From assembly GCF_900107205.1 (NCBI RefSeq), contig NZ_FNPC01000007.1:62001-126000 (forward strand): a DNA stretch of 64,000 nt. The letters run 5' to 3'. Shown here one piece after another: positions 54,535 through 63,201 of this stretch (position 1 is the first letter of the stretch; every line of letters starts with the position of its first letter). This stretch comes from Halopenitus persicus (GTDB lineage Archaea > Halobacteriota > Halobacteria > Halobacteriales > Haloferacaceae). The notes beneath the pieces were generated by a model. That model ran no database searches. It was given only the letters and a program-made list of their open reading frames with translations, and was not told the origin of the DNA. The position numbers and the translations under genes are program-made.

Positions 54535-55349
54535 ATTATTGAATTGATGAGAGTTTGGGTGTATTCGTGATGTGGATCTTCCATGACGCGGTCCGTGAGG
54601 CCGGCTTCAACGATGCGGCCCTGCCGCATGACGAGCACGCGGTCAGCAAGCAAGCGGACGACACTGAGGTCGTGACTCACGACGACGGTCGCGACATCTT
54701 GCTCGCGTTGCAGGCGTCGGAAAGTGTCGAGGACACGCGCCTGTACACTTACATCGAGGCCGGTTGTCGGCTCGTCTAGCACGACCAGCCCGGGGTCATT
54801 CGCGATGGCTTTCGCGATTTGGACGCGGCGCTGCATCCCACCGCTGTACGTTTCGGCGGAGTCGTCCATTCGGTCAACCGGGACTTCGGTTTCCTCGAAA
54901 AGTCCGCGGACGCGTGAGCGGATATCACCGTAGTGGCGCCAGCCTGCGGAGAGCAGTTTCTCCGCGACATTTCCCCCGCCTGTGAACGAGAGGTTGAGGC
55001 CGTCGTGGACGTGCTGGTGGACCATGCCAAGGTGTTCGTCTCGAATCTCGCGGCGGCGTTGATAGTCTGCGTCAAGGACGTCGCCGTGACCGCGAATCGT
55101 GGCGGTCCCGGCTGTTGCGTCCGCATCGAGTGCGAGTATCTCTGCGACGCTTGACTTCCCGCTGCCGGATTCCCCGACGATACCAAGGACTTCGCCGTCG
55201 CGAACCTCAAAGGAGACATCCGCACATGCAACGACGCTGTCACACTCTGGACAGCGATTTCGATCGTACTCGGGGCCGGTCGTAGCGAGACATGCCGAAC
55301 AGCCCTCTCCGTAGACTTTCGTCAAGCCATCAGCGTCGAGAAAAGTCAA
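54531..55349 (-). CDS. phnK: PhnK, ABC-type ATPase of the C-P lyase core
   Basis: 272 residues. Walker A is GESGSGKSSVAEIL, signature YSGGMQRRVQIAKA, Walker B LVVLDEPTTGLDV. PhnK binds the PhnGHIJ core and drives the methane-releasing step in the known complex. Between the first strand and Walker A it has a four-cysteine insertion (GCSACL...RCPEC), probably a zinc ribbon, not part of E. coli PhnK as I remember it. Its end overlaps phnL, and its start overlaps phnJ by 4 bases. Confidence 0.9.
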   Translation of the reverse strand: MTFLDADGLTKVYGEGCSACLATTGPEYDRNRCPECDSVVACADVSFEVRDGEVLGIVGESGSGKSSVAEILALDADATAGTATIRGHGDVLDADYQRRREIRDEHLGMVHQHVHDGLNLSFTGGGNVAEKLLSAGWRHYGDIRSRVRGLFEETEVPVDRMDDSAETYSGGMQRRVQIAKAIANDPGLVVLDEPTTGLDVSVQARVLDTFRRLQREQDVATVVVSHDLSVVRLLADRVLVMRQGRIVEAGLTDRVMEDPHHEYTQTLINSII

Positions 55350-56335
55350 ATATCTTCACCCCCGTCGCCGACAAAACCGTTCGGGTCGATACCCGTTCCC
55401 GGACCCCATGCGATATCCGAACGCTCCAGATGGTCGTCCTTGGCACAATCGGAGTTGCGCTGGCGTTTCTCGCAAAAACTCGTGTCATTGCAGGCGAAGC
55501 GGCGTTCGCCGTCCTCGCCCTCGACTTCCGTGAGGAACGTGTCGGTGCTCCCGCAGGCGTCGCAAGCCTCCTCGTCGAAGTGTTCGACGCGGAACGAGCG
55601 ATCCTCGAACGCGAGCGGCTCGACGTCTGTGTGTGGTGGGATCGCGTAGATACGGGCTTCGCGGCCCGCGGCGAAAACAAAGAGATTGTCCGCGTCGTGG
55701 AGCTTCGGGACGTCCCAGCGCGGAATCGGCGATGGGTCCATGAGATAGCGGCCCTCAACCATTACGGGATAGCGGGCACCGATGTCCACTTCGCCCCACT
55801 GGACGACGCTCTCGTAGAGCGCAACCCACATTTTGCTGTAGTCTGCGTGCGCGTGACGAGTCCGATTTCGGTCGTCGCTTCCGTCGACGCGCCGGAGTGC
55901 GTCCGTCACCGGGACCTGGAGAACGAGAATCTGATCGTCGGTTAGTACCTCTTCGGGAATCCGATGCCGGGTCTGAATCACGGATGCCGCCGTAGTGTCC
56001 GTCGTCGTCTCGATGTCCGCCGTTGTCTCCGCGAGCCGTCGAATGTTCGCGGCGTTGACGGACGCGTCACTCCCTTGGTCAATAACCTTGAAGACGTCGT
56101 CGGGGCCGAGCAGGGAGAGCGACGCCTGAATCCCGCCAGTCCCCCAGCCGCGTGCAAGCGGCATCGCCCGAGACGCGTACGGGACTTGGTGACCAGGAAT
56201 CGAGATTGCCTTCAGCGTCGCACGTCGCACCTCACGCTTCGTATGCTCGTCGAGGTACGCGTAATTATACCCTTCCAAGCCCTCCGAGGACGGGTCGTGA
56301 AGTTCTTCAAGCGACTCGGGTTCGGCGTCAGTCAT
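55346..56335 (-). CDS. phnJ: PhnJ, radical-SAM-type C-P lyase catalytic subunit
   Basis: 329 residues from the ATG at 56335 (MTDAEPESLEELHD); a GTG six bases earlier is possible. The core start ..GYNYAYLDEHTKREVRR matches PhnJ, as does the glycine radical segment GWGTGGIQASLSLLG. The iron-sulphur cysteines CDACGSTDTF and RRFACNDTSFCEKRQ are conserved. PhnJ cleaves the carbon-phosphorus bond using S-adenosylmethionine, releasing the alkane. It overlaps phnI and phnK. Length is normal. Confidence 0.93.
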   Translation of the reverse strand: MTDAEPESLEELHDPSSEGLEGYNYAYLDEHTKREVRRATLKAISIPGHQVPYASRAMPLARGWGTGGIQASLSLLGPDDVFKVIDQGSDASVNAANIRRLAETTADIETTTDTTAASVIQTRHRIPEEVLTDDQILVLQVPVTDALRRVDGSDDRNRTRHAHADYSKMWVALYESVVQWGEVDIGARYPVMVEGRYLMDPSPIPRWDVPKLHDADNLFVFAAGREARIYAIPPHTDVEPLAFEDRSFRVEHFDEEACDACGSTDTFLTEVEGEDGERRFACNDTSFCEKRQRNSDCAKDDHLERSDIAWGPGTGIDPNGFVGDGGEDI

Positions 56336-57473
56336 CGCCACCCACCTCCGCGAGCTCGGCGTCGACCTTCTCGTCCGTCGTGGTGTCGCGCTCCTGGATG
56401 GAGCGCACCCGGTCGAGGATGCTTTGGAAAGTCACGTAATGTGGGAGTTTCAGGTGTTCGATGAAGCCGAATGAGTCGAGGCCGTCAACGACATCAAGGA
56501 CGAACTCAGCGTCCTCAGCGGGCGCGTCGCCGTCGAGTTGGATGGACGCATCAAGCATTGTCATCCCGATGGCCTTGCGTTCGTTCCGACCAAACGTCAC
56601 ACCGTAGCCAAACGCGAAGCGCGCCTCATCTCGCGTCTCGTACGCAGGAACGACGCCCTGACACTCTGAAACGTCCGTCCCAGGGAGCGTCGCCGTTTCA
56701 CCCGTGTAGGGATGCTTGACTCGCAGCGGGAGGCTACCAACGCGGACCTCGGCGAGCGTCGGATGTACCTGGCCGTAGCCCCGTAGCGCGCTGTAGCCCA
56801 GTGCTGTTACCGCACCTGTTTCGCCACGTGAGAGCTCTTGGAGGATTGCATCCCGCGGTGCCGGATGGGACAGCGGTTCTCGCGTTGTGTCCTGTGGTCC
56901 GTCCTCCACGTGGTCGTCGATGGCCGCCGTCTCCGGGTCGGCGACAAGTTCCTCCTCGCGAAGCAAGTCGACGACACCCGCGAGCGACCCGGGCTCCTCG
57001 TCGTTGATGTCAACGTCGTGTTCAGGATCGAGGTCCCATGCGTCGATCGGGTTGACGGGGTCGTCCTCGCCGTCAAGGTCGAAGTCGAGGAGTCGCTGTG
57101 TGTAGTCCTTCGTCCCGCCTAAGATCTGGCCACCGGGGACATCCTTGAACGCCGGAGAGACGCGTCGCTCTACGTCGAGCGCGTCCGTGCTTGGCGCCTC
57201 AGCGTACCCCCAGAGCTCTAGCGTGGAGCGGTAGGCACGCAGGAGGAACGCCGCCTCGACAGCATCACCCTGCGCCTGCTTGATGGCGAGCGCCGCGAGT
57301 CGCGGGGCGTACAGCCCGCTTTCTCCCATCACCTGTCCGGTGAGGCGGCCGAACTGATCGGCGACTTGGTCGACAGAAACCGTGTCACTCTCACCCTCGA
57401 TGCGCGTCTTCTCGTAGAGGTCCTCCGCACGTCTGATGACGTCCTCGCCGGCAGAAACCGCGACATACCCCAT
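56328..57473 (-). CDS. phnI: PhnI, C-P lyase nucleosidase subunit
   Basis: 381 residues from the ATG at 57473 (MGYVAVSAGEDVIRRAEDL), which matches the family start (YVAVKGGE); upstream codons are extra. Conserved segments are LYAPRLAALAIKQAQGDAVE, LLRAYRSTLELWGYA and LPLRVKHPYTGE, plus the DVSECQGVVPAYE region. PhnI is the core subunit that, with PhnG, H and L, exchanges adenine of ATP for phosphonate. It begins one base after the phnH stop and overlaps phnJ by 8 bases. Confidence 0.92.
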   Translation of the reverse strand: MGYVAVSAGEDVIRRAEDLYEKTRIEGESDTVSVDQVADQFGRLTGQVMGESGLYAPRLAALAIKQAQGDAVEAAFLLRAYRSTLELWGYAEAPSTDALDVERRVSPAFKDVPGGQILGGTKDYTQRLLDFDLDGEDDPVNPIDAWDLDPEHDVDINDEEPGSLAGVVDLLREEELVADPETAAIDDHVEDGPQDTTREPLSHPAPRDAILQELSRGETGAVTALGYSALRGYGQVHPTLAEVRVGSLPLRVKHPYTGETATLPGTDVSECQGVVPAYETRDEARFAFGYGVTFGRNERKAIGMTMLDASIQLDGDAPAEDAEFVLDVVDGLDSFGFIEHLKLPHYVTFQSILDRVRSIQERDTTTDEKVDAELAEVGGDD

Positions 57474-57474
57474 T

Positions 57475-58032
57475 TCACGCCACCTCCTCAACGGTGAGGT
57501 TCACCGACCGCGGGAATGCGACCAGATGGGTTCCGTCGGTCACGTAGGCGTCGATGCCACGCGGGTAGTCGCTCTGCGCATCCACGAGGGCCACGAGTTC
57601 AGCCGGCGGGAGCGCCACTGCGACTCTCCGCTCGCCCGGTACTCCCGGGCCGGAGACGGTAACGTTGGTCGCTGCATCCGACGGCGTCGAGACTGTGTCG
57701 ACGCGATAGAGGACGGTCGCGCCCTCGCTTGGTTCCTTGAGCGTACCGCGCGACGCGTCCGTGATTGCGCCGTCAGTGCTCCCGTGCACGTGGATGATGT
57801 CCGCCGTTTCGAGCGATGCCGCGACGTAACGCCCCTCGTCGGAGAGTGTCTCCCGAACGGCATCGTCGTCCGTGTGGAGCGCAGTCTCCTCATCGACAAG
57901 CGTCAGCAACACCGTCCGATCGGCGGGCGATGGTGTAACTTCGTGGATAGTGCCGGGGTGACTCGTCGAATCGACGAGTGCTCGATAGCACGCTTGCGTG
58001 TCGTGCACGCGGTCAAAATCATGAATACTCAT
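57475..58032 (-). CDS. phnH: PhnH, C-P lyase core subunit
   Basis: 185 residues starting MSIHDFDRVHDTQACYRAL. Matches PhnH in the first 60 residues (VDSTSHPGTIHEV) and the central DADDDAVRETLSDE region and ELVALVDAQSDYPRGIDAY at the end. It is part of the PhnGHIJ complex. Its ATG overlaps the phnG stop by 4 bases. Confidence 0.9.
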   Translation of the reverse strand: MSIHDFDRVHDTQACYRALVDSTSHPGTIHEVTPSPADRTVLLTLVDEETALHTDDDAVRETLSDEGRYVAASLETADIIHVHGSTDGAITDASRGTLKEPSEGATVLYRVDTVSTPSDAATNVTVSGPGVPGERRVAVALPPAELVALVDAQSDYPRGIDAYVTDGTHLVAFPRSVNLTVEEVA

Positions 58033-58487
58033 GCGGGGTCCTCCATCACATCAAAGTCGACCGTCGTCGCCCGACTCTCTGCCCATGCACGTTGGCGGCG
58101 CTCGGCGCGGTTGGCGGCGTCGTCAGCGAGCGCCGCGCGGAGATCCCTACTTACAGGGTGGTCGGCCGCGACCGCGGCGTCAACGACTGCACCCGCGAGC
58201 GCCTTCCTCTCGGCCTTCCCGGGTACCATCGCAAATCCCTTCACGTCGCTGAGTTCAACTTCGGAAGTCGTCACCAGTACCTCCCCAAGATTGAACGGTT
58301 GTCCGGAGACCGGGTCCGTCGCTCGCTGCATCACCAGCTTCGGCGACGGGGACTGCACAACTCGGACGTCAGTCTCGCCGTCGAGAACTGCTTCGGCCCC
58401 GTCAAGCAGCGTTGCTGTCTCGCTGGCGGCGATTCGCTCGAAGCGTGCCGTTCGGTCTTCGAGGGTAGTCTCGTCTGTGTCGTTCAC
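58029..58487 (-). CDS. phnG: PhnG, C-P lyase core subunit
   Basis: 152 residues. The family regions are VVQSPSPKLVMQRATDPVSG (phosphonate-binding region), FNLGEVLVTTSEVEL and GFAMVPGKAERKALAGAVVDAA, here in separate pieces. PhnG starts the C-P lyase operon, which continues through H, I, J, K, L, M to the TIM-barrel gene, all with overlaps or gaps below 50 bases. The promoter is in the 260-base region shared with phnD. Confidence 0.9.
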   Translation of the reverse strand: MNDTDETTLEDRTARFERIAASETATLLDGAEAVLDGETDVRVVQSPSPKLVMQRATDPVSGQPFNLGEVLVTTSEVELSDVKGFAMVPGKAERKALAGAVVDAAVAADHPVSRDLRAALADDAANRAERRQRAWAESRATTVDFDVMEDPA

Positions 58488-58747
58488 GGATATCTGTCGG
58501 GTTAGAAGGGCCCTAAGTCTACTCTGGGTACTCTACAGTCGACGCACGATTCCCTGTCTCGAACCCACTATTTCTTCGCTACGTCTGGACTCTAATAGCC
58601 GGAAAATGATTTGGTCAGTACTATATCTGAACGTCTGGACGCACCCGGACTAGTGTAACATGGGACGGGGGAATGTCGTCCTACTCGTGACGCGACGTAC
58701 TATACCCAGACAACGTTCAATGACTGATACAATCGTCTTTGACGTGC
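58488..58747. promoter_or_regulatory. Divergent promoter region between phnG and phnD
   Basis: About 260 bases. A TATA-like tactatacc at about 58699-58707 lies some 45 bases before the phnD start, and an actatatctg at about 58620-58629 may serve either direction. A short direct repeat, cgtctggac, is at about 58581 and 58632. Both operons likely respond together to phosphate state, but the operator is not identified. Confidence 0.4.
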
Positions 58748-59731
58748 ATGTCGGAGTCAGAATCCAGCACCGAGGTATCGACGACGTCGAGCCGCCGAGC
58801 GTTCGTAGCAACGGGTGGGGCAGCGCTGACCGCGCTCTCCGCCGGCTGCTCGGGGATGACCAACAGTATCGCAGGCGCCTCGAAGACAACGGTCACTGTT
58901 CTCCTGACGCCCGCAGAGAGCCCTGCGGATGTCAAGAAGCAGTATCAGCCGATGGTGAAGTATCTTGAGAACTCCGTTTCAGGAATTTCCATCACGGTGG
59001 ATGTCGCGACGGACTACTCGGCGATTTGGCCCGCGATTCGGAGCGGCCAAGCAAATATCGCCTTTGACGACGTCACACTCATCCAGTTCCCTGATAAGGT
59101 GGATGTTCTCGGGACGAGCGTCACTGCGAACACGGCCTACTACTTCTCGATGCTGCTTGTGCAGGCTGATAGTGATATCCAGTCGCTCGACGACCTCCAA
59201 GGAACGTCCATTAGCTTCTGTGATCCCCTTTCCACGAGCGGTTCCATCTATCCACTGTCCGCGCTCAAACAGGCTGGCCTTGACATCGGCGACGCCCCAA
59301 CCGGGAAGCCGGTCGACTTCAAAGGTTCTTGGTCGAACCACGACACAAGCCTACAGCAACTCTTCAACAGGGAGAAACTCGATGCAAACGCCAACAGCGG
59401 CAAGTTTGGAATCCCGCATATGGAGTCGATTCCGAAGCGCGTCAGGGAGCATTCGGCGTTCCGCGACCAGGTAAACACGAAGTCTCCCTCGCTTCGTGCG
59501 GTTTGGGTTTCGGAGAAGGTGCCGAAACAGCCGGTCATCACGCACTCTTCGTGGAACCCGCCGGCGCGCTCAAAGATTCGTGACGCTCTCGCAACCATGA
59601 CGAAAAGCGACCTCGAACAGTACATGGACGGGAACGTCTCGTTCCCGTTCACCTCGATGAAGAAGACGTCCATCGACGACTATCAGCCGGTCATTAATCG
59701 AGTGAACGAACTCGGCCTGAAGCTTCGGTGA
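58748..59731 (+). CDS. phnD: PhnD, phosphonate-binding lipoprotein
   Basis: 327 residues from the ATG at 58748. The N terminus has a Tat-like TTSSRRAFVATGGAAL and a lipobox (LSAGC), so it is anchored outside the membrane. PhnD core is TVTVLLTPAESPADVKKQYQ, DYSAIWPAIRSGQANIAFDD, and the conserved SLDDLQGTSISFCDPLSTSG. It delivers phosphonates to PhnC-PhnE. It opens the rightward operon phnD-C-E and the transferase. Confidence 0.9.
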   Translation: MSESESSTEVSTTSSRRAFVATGGAALTALSAGCSGMTNSIAGASKTTVTVLLTPAESPADVKKQYQPMVKYLENSVSGISITVDVATDYSAIWPAIRSGQANIAFDDVTLIQFPDKVDVLGTSVTANTAYYFSMLLVQADSDIQSLDDLQGTSISFCDPLSTSGSIYPLSALKQAGLDIGDAPTGKPVDFKGSWSNHDTSLQQLFNREKLDANANSGKFGIPHMESIPKRVREHSAFRDQVNTKSPSLRAVWVSEKVPKQPVITHSSWNPPARSKIRDALATMTKSDLEQYMDGNVSFPFTSMKKTSIDDYQPVINRVNELGLKLR

Positions 59732-59738
59732 CCCTTCG

Positions 59739-60536
59739 ATGCTCGAAGTTACGGACCTCACGAAGCATTACGGGGATGTCCGGGCGCTCGAAGATGTCTC
59801 GTTTACGCTCAACGACGGGGAGTTCACGGTGCTTCTCGGGCAGTCTGGCGCGGGGAAGTCGACGATGCTCCGCTGTCTGAACGGCTTGACGTCGCCGACA
59901 GCGGGGTCGGTGGCGCTCGATGGGGCGACTCTCGACAACTCGCGTGAGGACGTCGCGATGGTGTTCCAGCAGCACAATCTTGTTGAGGGGTTCTCGGCGT
60001 ATACGAACGCGCTAACCGGGTCGCTCGGCCGCCACCCTTTCCTGCGAAGCGTGCTCCAGCTTGTCGGTCGCAAAGAGAAACTTACGGCTCTGGACGCGCT
60101 TGGTACTGTTGGGTTGCTCGATGAGGCGGACCAGCGTGTCGCCACGATGTCTGGTGGCCAACAACAGCGCGTTGGCATCGCCCGCGCGTTAGTCCAGCAG
60201 CCCGATCTCTTGCTCGCCGACGAGCCGGTGGCGTCGCTTGACCCGGGGAGTGCGGAGACTGTCATGCATTACCTGAAAACCGCGGCGAACGAATACGACA
60301 TCACGACGCTTGTCAGCCTTCATCAGGTGAATATTGCCGCGTACTTCGGCGACCGCTTCCTCGGCCTGAAAGACGGCGAACTCATCTTCGACGGTGGTCC
60401 GGAAGAGTTGACCCCTGGAGTCGTGGACGAACTCTACGGAGACGTCGAAACTGTTGCGCTCGCCGAAGAGACGGCACCGGACCGGAAAACGACCACAGAC
60501 GTGACGGAACCACGTCTTCAGGAGGTGCGTCCGTGA
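59739..60536 (+). CDS. phnC: PhnC, phosphonate ABC-transporter ATPase
   Basis: 265 residues. Walker A GQSGAGKSTMLRCLNG, signature MSGGQQQRVGIARAL, Walker B LLLADEPVASLDP. It powers the phosphonate importer with PhnE, with the substrate delivered by PhnD. It is 7 bases downstream of phnD and overlaps phnE by 4 (GTGA). Confidence 0.92.
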   Translation: MLEVTDLTKHYGDVRALEDVSFTLNDGEFTVLLGQSGAGKSTMLRCLNGLTSPTAGSVALDGATLDNSREDVAMVFQQHNLVEGFSAYTNALTGSLGRHPFLRSVLQLVGRKEKLTALDALGTVGLLDEADQRVATMSGGQQQRVGIARALVQQPDLLLADEPVASLDPGSAETVMHYLKTAANEYDITTLVSLHQVNIAAYFGDRFLGLKDGELIFDGGPEELTPGVVDELYGDVETVALAEETAPDRKTTTDVTEPRLQEVRP

Positions 60537-61495
60537 CTCTCCACCCCGAAACTGAGAGTGACGAGGACGACGAACTAACGCCACGAGAGAAGCTGTCCGA
60601 GCAACATCAGCAGCGTCGGTACCGTCTCCTCAGGGGTATTGTCGGTGTGATCGCACTCATTGTAATTCTCACATTTGCGTACGGGCAGGTTGGTTTCTCC
60701 GTTCGTGAACTCATCAACTACTGGCCAGAGTTCGTGACCGCGGCACACGATTACTTCCCGACGACGACGTACTTCGGGATTGTGCCCTTCCTCGACTTCG
60801 GGCGATACTGGCAATTCATCGACGCCGCGAATCTCTTCTCACTCTCTGTCGTCACTGTTTCAATGGCTGTCGGTGGGACAGCACTCGGGATTCCAGGTGC
60901 ACTCTTGCTCGGTACGCTCGGCTCCGAGCGCGTGACACCGTTCCCACTGAACTTCGTCTTTCGAGCGTTGATGAGCACGATTCGTGCGATTCCCGCGCTC
61001 GTCTGGGCGCTCCTCTTCATTCCTCTTGGTGGCGTCACGCCGTTTACGGGTACGCTTGCCATTGCGGTTGATACAATGGGGTATCTCGGGCGGCTATTCA
61101 CGGACGAACTTGAGGAGATAGAGTCCGGCCCCATCGAGGGCGTGGAGTCAACAGGGGCGAATCAACGACAGACGGTCTTCTTTGGGATGCTAAGCCAGGT
61201 GTTCCGTCAGTATATTGCGTGGGTGCTGTTCATCCTCGAATTGAATGTTCGTGTTGCGATTACGCTTGGCCTCATCGGGGCGGGCGGCCTCGGCTACCAG
61301 TTGATGATTCAGCGCCAGACGTACCAATACACAAATATGATGGCGGCGGTCATCGTGACCATCCTCCTTGTCAGTAGTGTCGAAATCGTCAGCCAGCGCG
61401 TCCGCGCTCGCCTTCGCAACGACAAGGAGGCACCAGGGACACTCGAATATCTTGCCGGGATGCCCGACCGGTTTGCGCAAAGTGTATTCCGATGA
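60533..61495 (+). CDS. phnE: PhnE, phosphonate ABC-transporter permease
   Basis: 320 residues with a hydrophilic N terminus, then six membrane helices and the coupling segment (SGPIEGVESTGANQRQTVFF). The GTG start overlaps phnC by 4 bases. It forms the channel for phosphonate import. The end overlaps the next gene by 4 bases (ATGA). Confidence 0.9.
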   Translation: MTLHPETESDEDDELTPREKLSEQHQQRRYRLLRGIVGVIALIVILTFAYGQVGFSVRELINYWPEFVTAAHDYFPTTTYFGIVPFLDFGRYWQFIDAANLFSLSVVTVSMAVGGTALGIPGALLLGTLGSERVTPFPLNFVFRALMSTIRAIPALVWALLFIPLGGVTPFTGTLAIAVDTMGYLGRLFTDELEEIESGPIEGVESTGANQRQTVFFGMLSQVFRQYIAWVLFILELNVRVAITLGLIGAGGLGYQLMIQRQTYQYTNMMAAVIVTILLVSSVEIVSQRVRARLRNDKEAPGTLEYLAGMPDRFAQSVFR

Positions 61496-62133
61496 GCTAC
61501 CACGTCGAGGACCACGGCTCCGATCAGACGCCGACCGTTAGCCCCGAACCTGCCATCCATCCCGACGCCCGCGTTGTCGACAGTGACCTCGGCGCATGGA
61601 CTGAGGTCAATCGTGGTGTCCGCATGGTGAACACGACGTTTGGCGACTACAGCTACGCGATGGCGCGCTGTGAGTTTGACCACGCGACCATCGGGTCGTT
61701 CTGCTCCATCGCTTCACACGTCCGCGTCAATCCCGTCAACCATCCCATCGAGCGGCCGACAAGCCACCACTTCACGTATCGCTCTGCAGAGTACGGCTTC
61801 GCCGAGGCGGACGGCAATACCATCTTTGAACGTCGCCGTGAGAATACCGTCGAGGTCGGTCACGATGTCTGGCTCGGCTACAATAGTGCACTCATGCCCG
61901 GTGTCAGAGTTGGGACAGGTGCTGTCGTTGGAACGGGTGCCGTTGTTACGAAAGACGTACCGCCATACACAATCGTCGCCGGCGTTCCCGCTGAACCTAT
62001 TGACCATCGATTTGATGATGCGACCGCTGATCGCCTTCTCGACATCGCCTGGTGGGAGTGGGATCACGAAACGATCGCTGAGCGCTTCGATGCCTTCCAC
62101 GACCTCGACACGTTCCTTGACGCCTACACCTGA
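61492..62133 (+). CDS. Hexapeptide-repeat acetyltransferase associated with phosphonate metabolism
   Basis: 213 residues. Left-handed beta-helix repeats are present (IGSFCSIASHVRVN; VGHDVWLGYNSALMPGV; VGTGAVVGTGAVVTKDVP), with the typical end YTIVAGVPAEPIDHRF. Genes of this hexapeptide type are common in phn operons; they may acetylate a phosphonate such as an aminoalkyl phosphonate before C-P cleavage, which is a family inference. It overlaps phnE by 4 bases and is convergent with the PhoU-domain regulator. Confidence 0.82.
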   Translation: MSYHVEDHGSDQTPTVSPEPAIHPDARVVDSDLGAWTEVNRGVRMVNTTFGDYSYAMARCEFDHATIGSFCSIASHVRVNPVNHPIERPTSHHFTYRSAEYGFAEADGNTIFERRRENTVEVGHDVWLGYNSALMPGVRVGTGAVVGTGAVVTKDVPPYTIVAGVPAEPIDHRFDDATADRLLDIAWWEWDHETIAERFDAFHDLDTFLDAYT

Positions 62134-62192
62134 CCACTCGCCCACCAACAGTTATCCCTCCTGTAGCCGTCCGAAACGATGTCTCGATCCCC

Positions 62193-63077
62193 TCAGATCT
62201 CGACGTGTCCGGCATTAAGACCGACGTGGAGTCGTGTCGCGGTCTCTGCCGTATTCACCCAGTGATGGAAGATTCGTTCGATCGCATGCGTCACACTCGC
62301 GAGATAGCCATACCCATTCTCGCTATACGCCGTCGTTAACTCAAATAGCTCCGCGAGATCGTGATGGACGTCGCTCTCGACGGCATGTAGTGCCTCCATC
62401 CGGTCGAGTTCTGCATCAAAGAGTACTGCTGCGACGTGCTCGTGAATCTGCTCTCCGTCTGCGAGAATGTCAAGGACACGTTCGTGTACCATTCCGCCCG
62501 GCGATCGTTCTGTCACCTCAACTGCGTCCTCCACGAAGCATGCACGATCACCAGCAATCTCGAGATTTTTCGCGATGCTTGCGAACGCGCTCGCGACGCG
62601 ATTTCCCGGCCACGGCGTCGATATTGTGTAGTCTTTTACTGCCGAAAGGGCTGCTGAATACCGTTTGTTCGCCAACCCTTCGAGGTGGTTCGCGCTTGGA
62701 TCACATGTTTCGTGGTCAACCGCTTGAGCCGCTGCTTGATATTGGTCGAACGTCACTTCGTCGAGCTGCTGGAGTTGTTCGAGGAGGTCGGCTCCCGTCG
62801 TCGACTGAGGCCCCGTCGCGTGCTCCCAGAGTGTGGATATATCACCGGCTCGTTGATATACTTCTGACTCGTGAACGACGTACGCCTTCGAAATAACACC
62901 GTCTGCTTTCAATTCGCGGAGAATCTCAGACACGTAGTTCGGGCTTAGATCGAGAATTTCGGCGAGTTCCGCCTTCGTATCTGGATGGTGTTCATCAACT
63001 GTCTCGATAATCTTCGCGACGGTCGTTGCCTGACTCTGCTCACCTGAGGTTGCGGGCCGGAAGTCCGTCATTACCAT
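62193..63077 (-). CDS. HTH-PhoU-domain regulator
   Basis: 294 residues. The N terminus is a winged-helix/HTH (VAKIIETVDEHHPDTKAELA, ILDLSPNYVSEILRELK). The rest is helical and carries PhoU-like repeats of E/D and R (KNLEIAGDRACFVEDAVEV, AHAVESDVHHDLAELFELT). PhoU proteins control phosphate uptake signals. A DNA-binding PhoU fusion could control the phosphonate genes. The start is at 63077 (ATG) or 63071. It is divergent from the next PhoU gene. Confidence 0.75.
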   Translation of the reverse strand: MVMTDFRPATSGEQSQATTVAKIIETVDEHHPDTKAELAEILDLSPNYVSEILRELKADGVISKAYVVHESEVYQRAGDISTLWEHATGPQSTTGADLLEQLQQLDEVTFDQYQAAAQAVDHETCDPSANHLEGLANKRYSAALSAVKDYTISTPWPGNRVASAFASIAKNLEIAGDRACFVEDAVEVTERSPGGMVHERVLDILADGEQIHEHVAAVLFDAELDRMEALHAVESDVHHDLAELFELTTAYSENGYGYLASVTHAIERIFHHWVNTAETATRLHVGLNAGHVEI

Positions 63078-63201
63078 ATCTTACTCCGACCTTGAGGTTA
63101 GCCGATATGCACGGAAATCACGGACTCAACTATATTCCTATAGAGCAGTTCGGACCCCTCATAGCAGACGCTTACCCTATCACGTCAAAACACGCGCCCG
63201 T

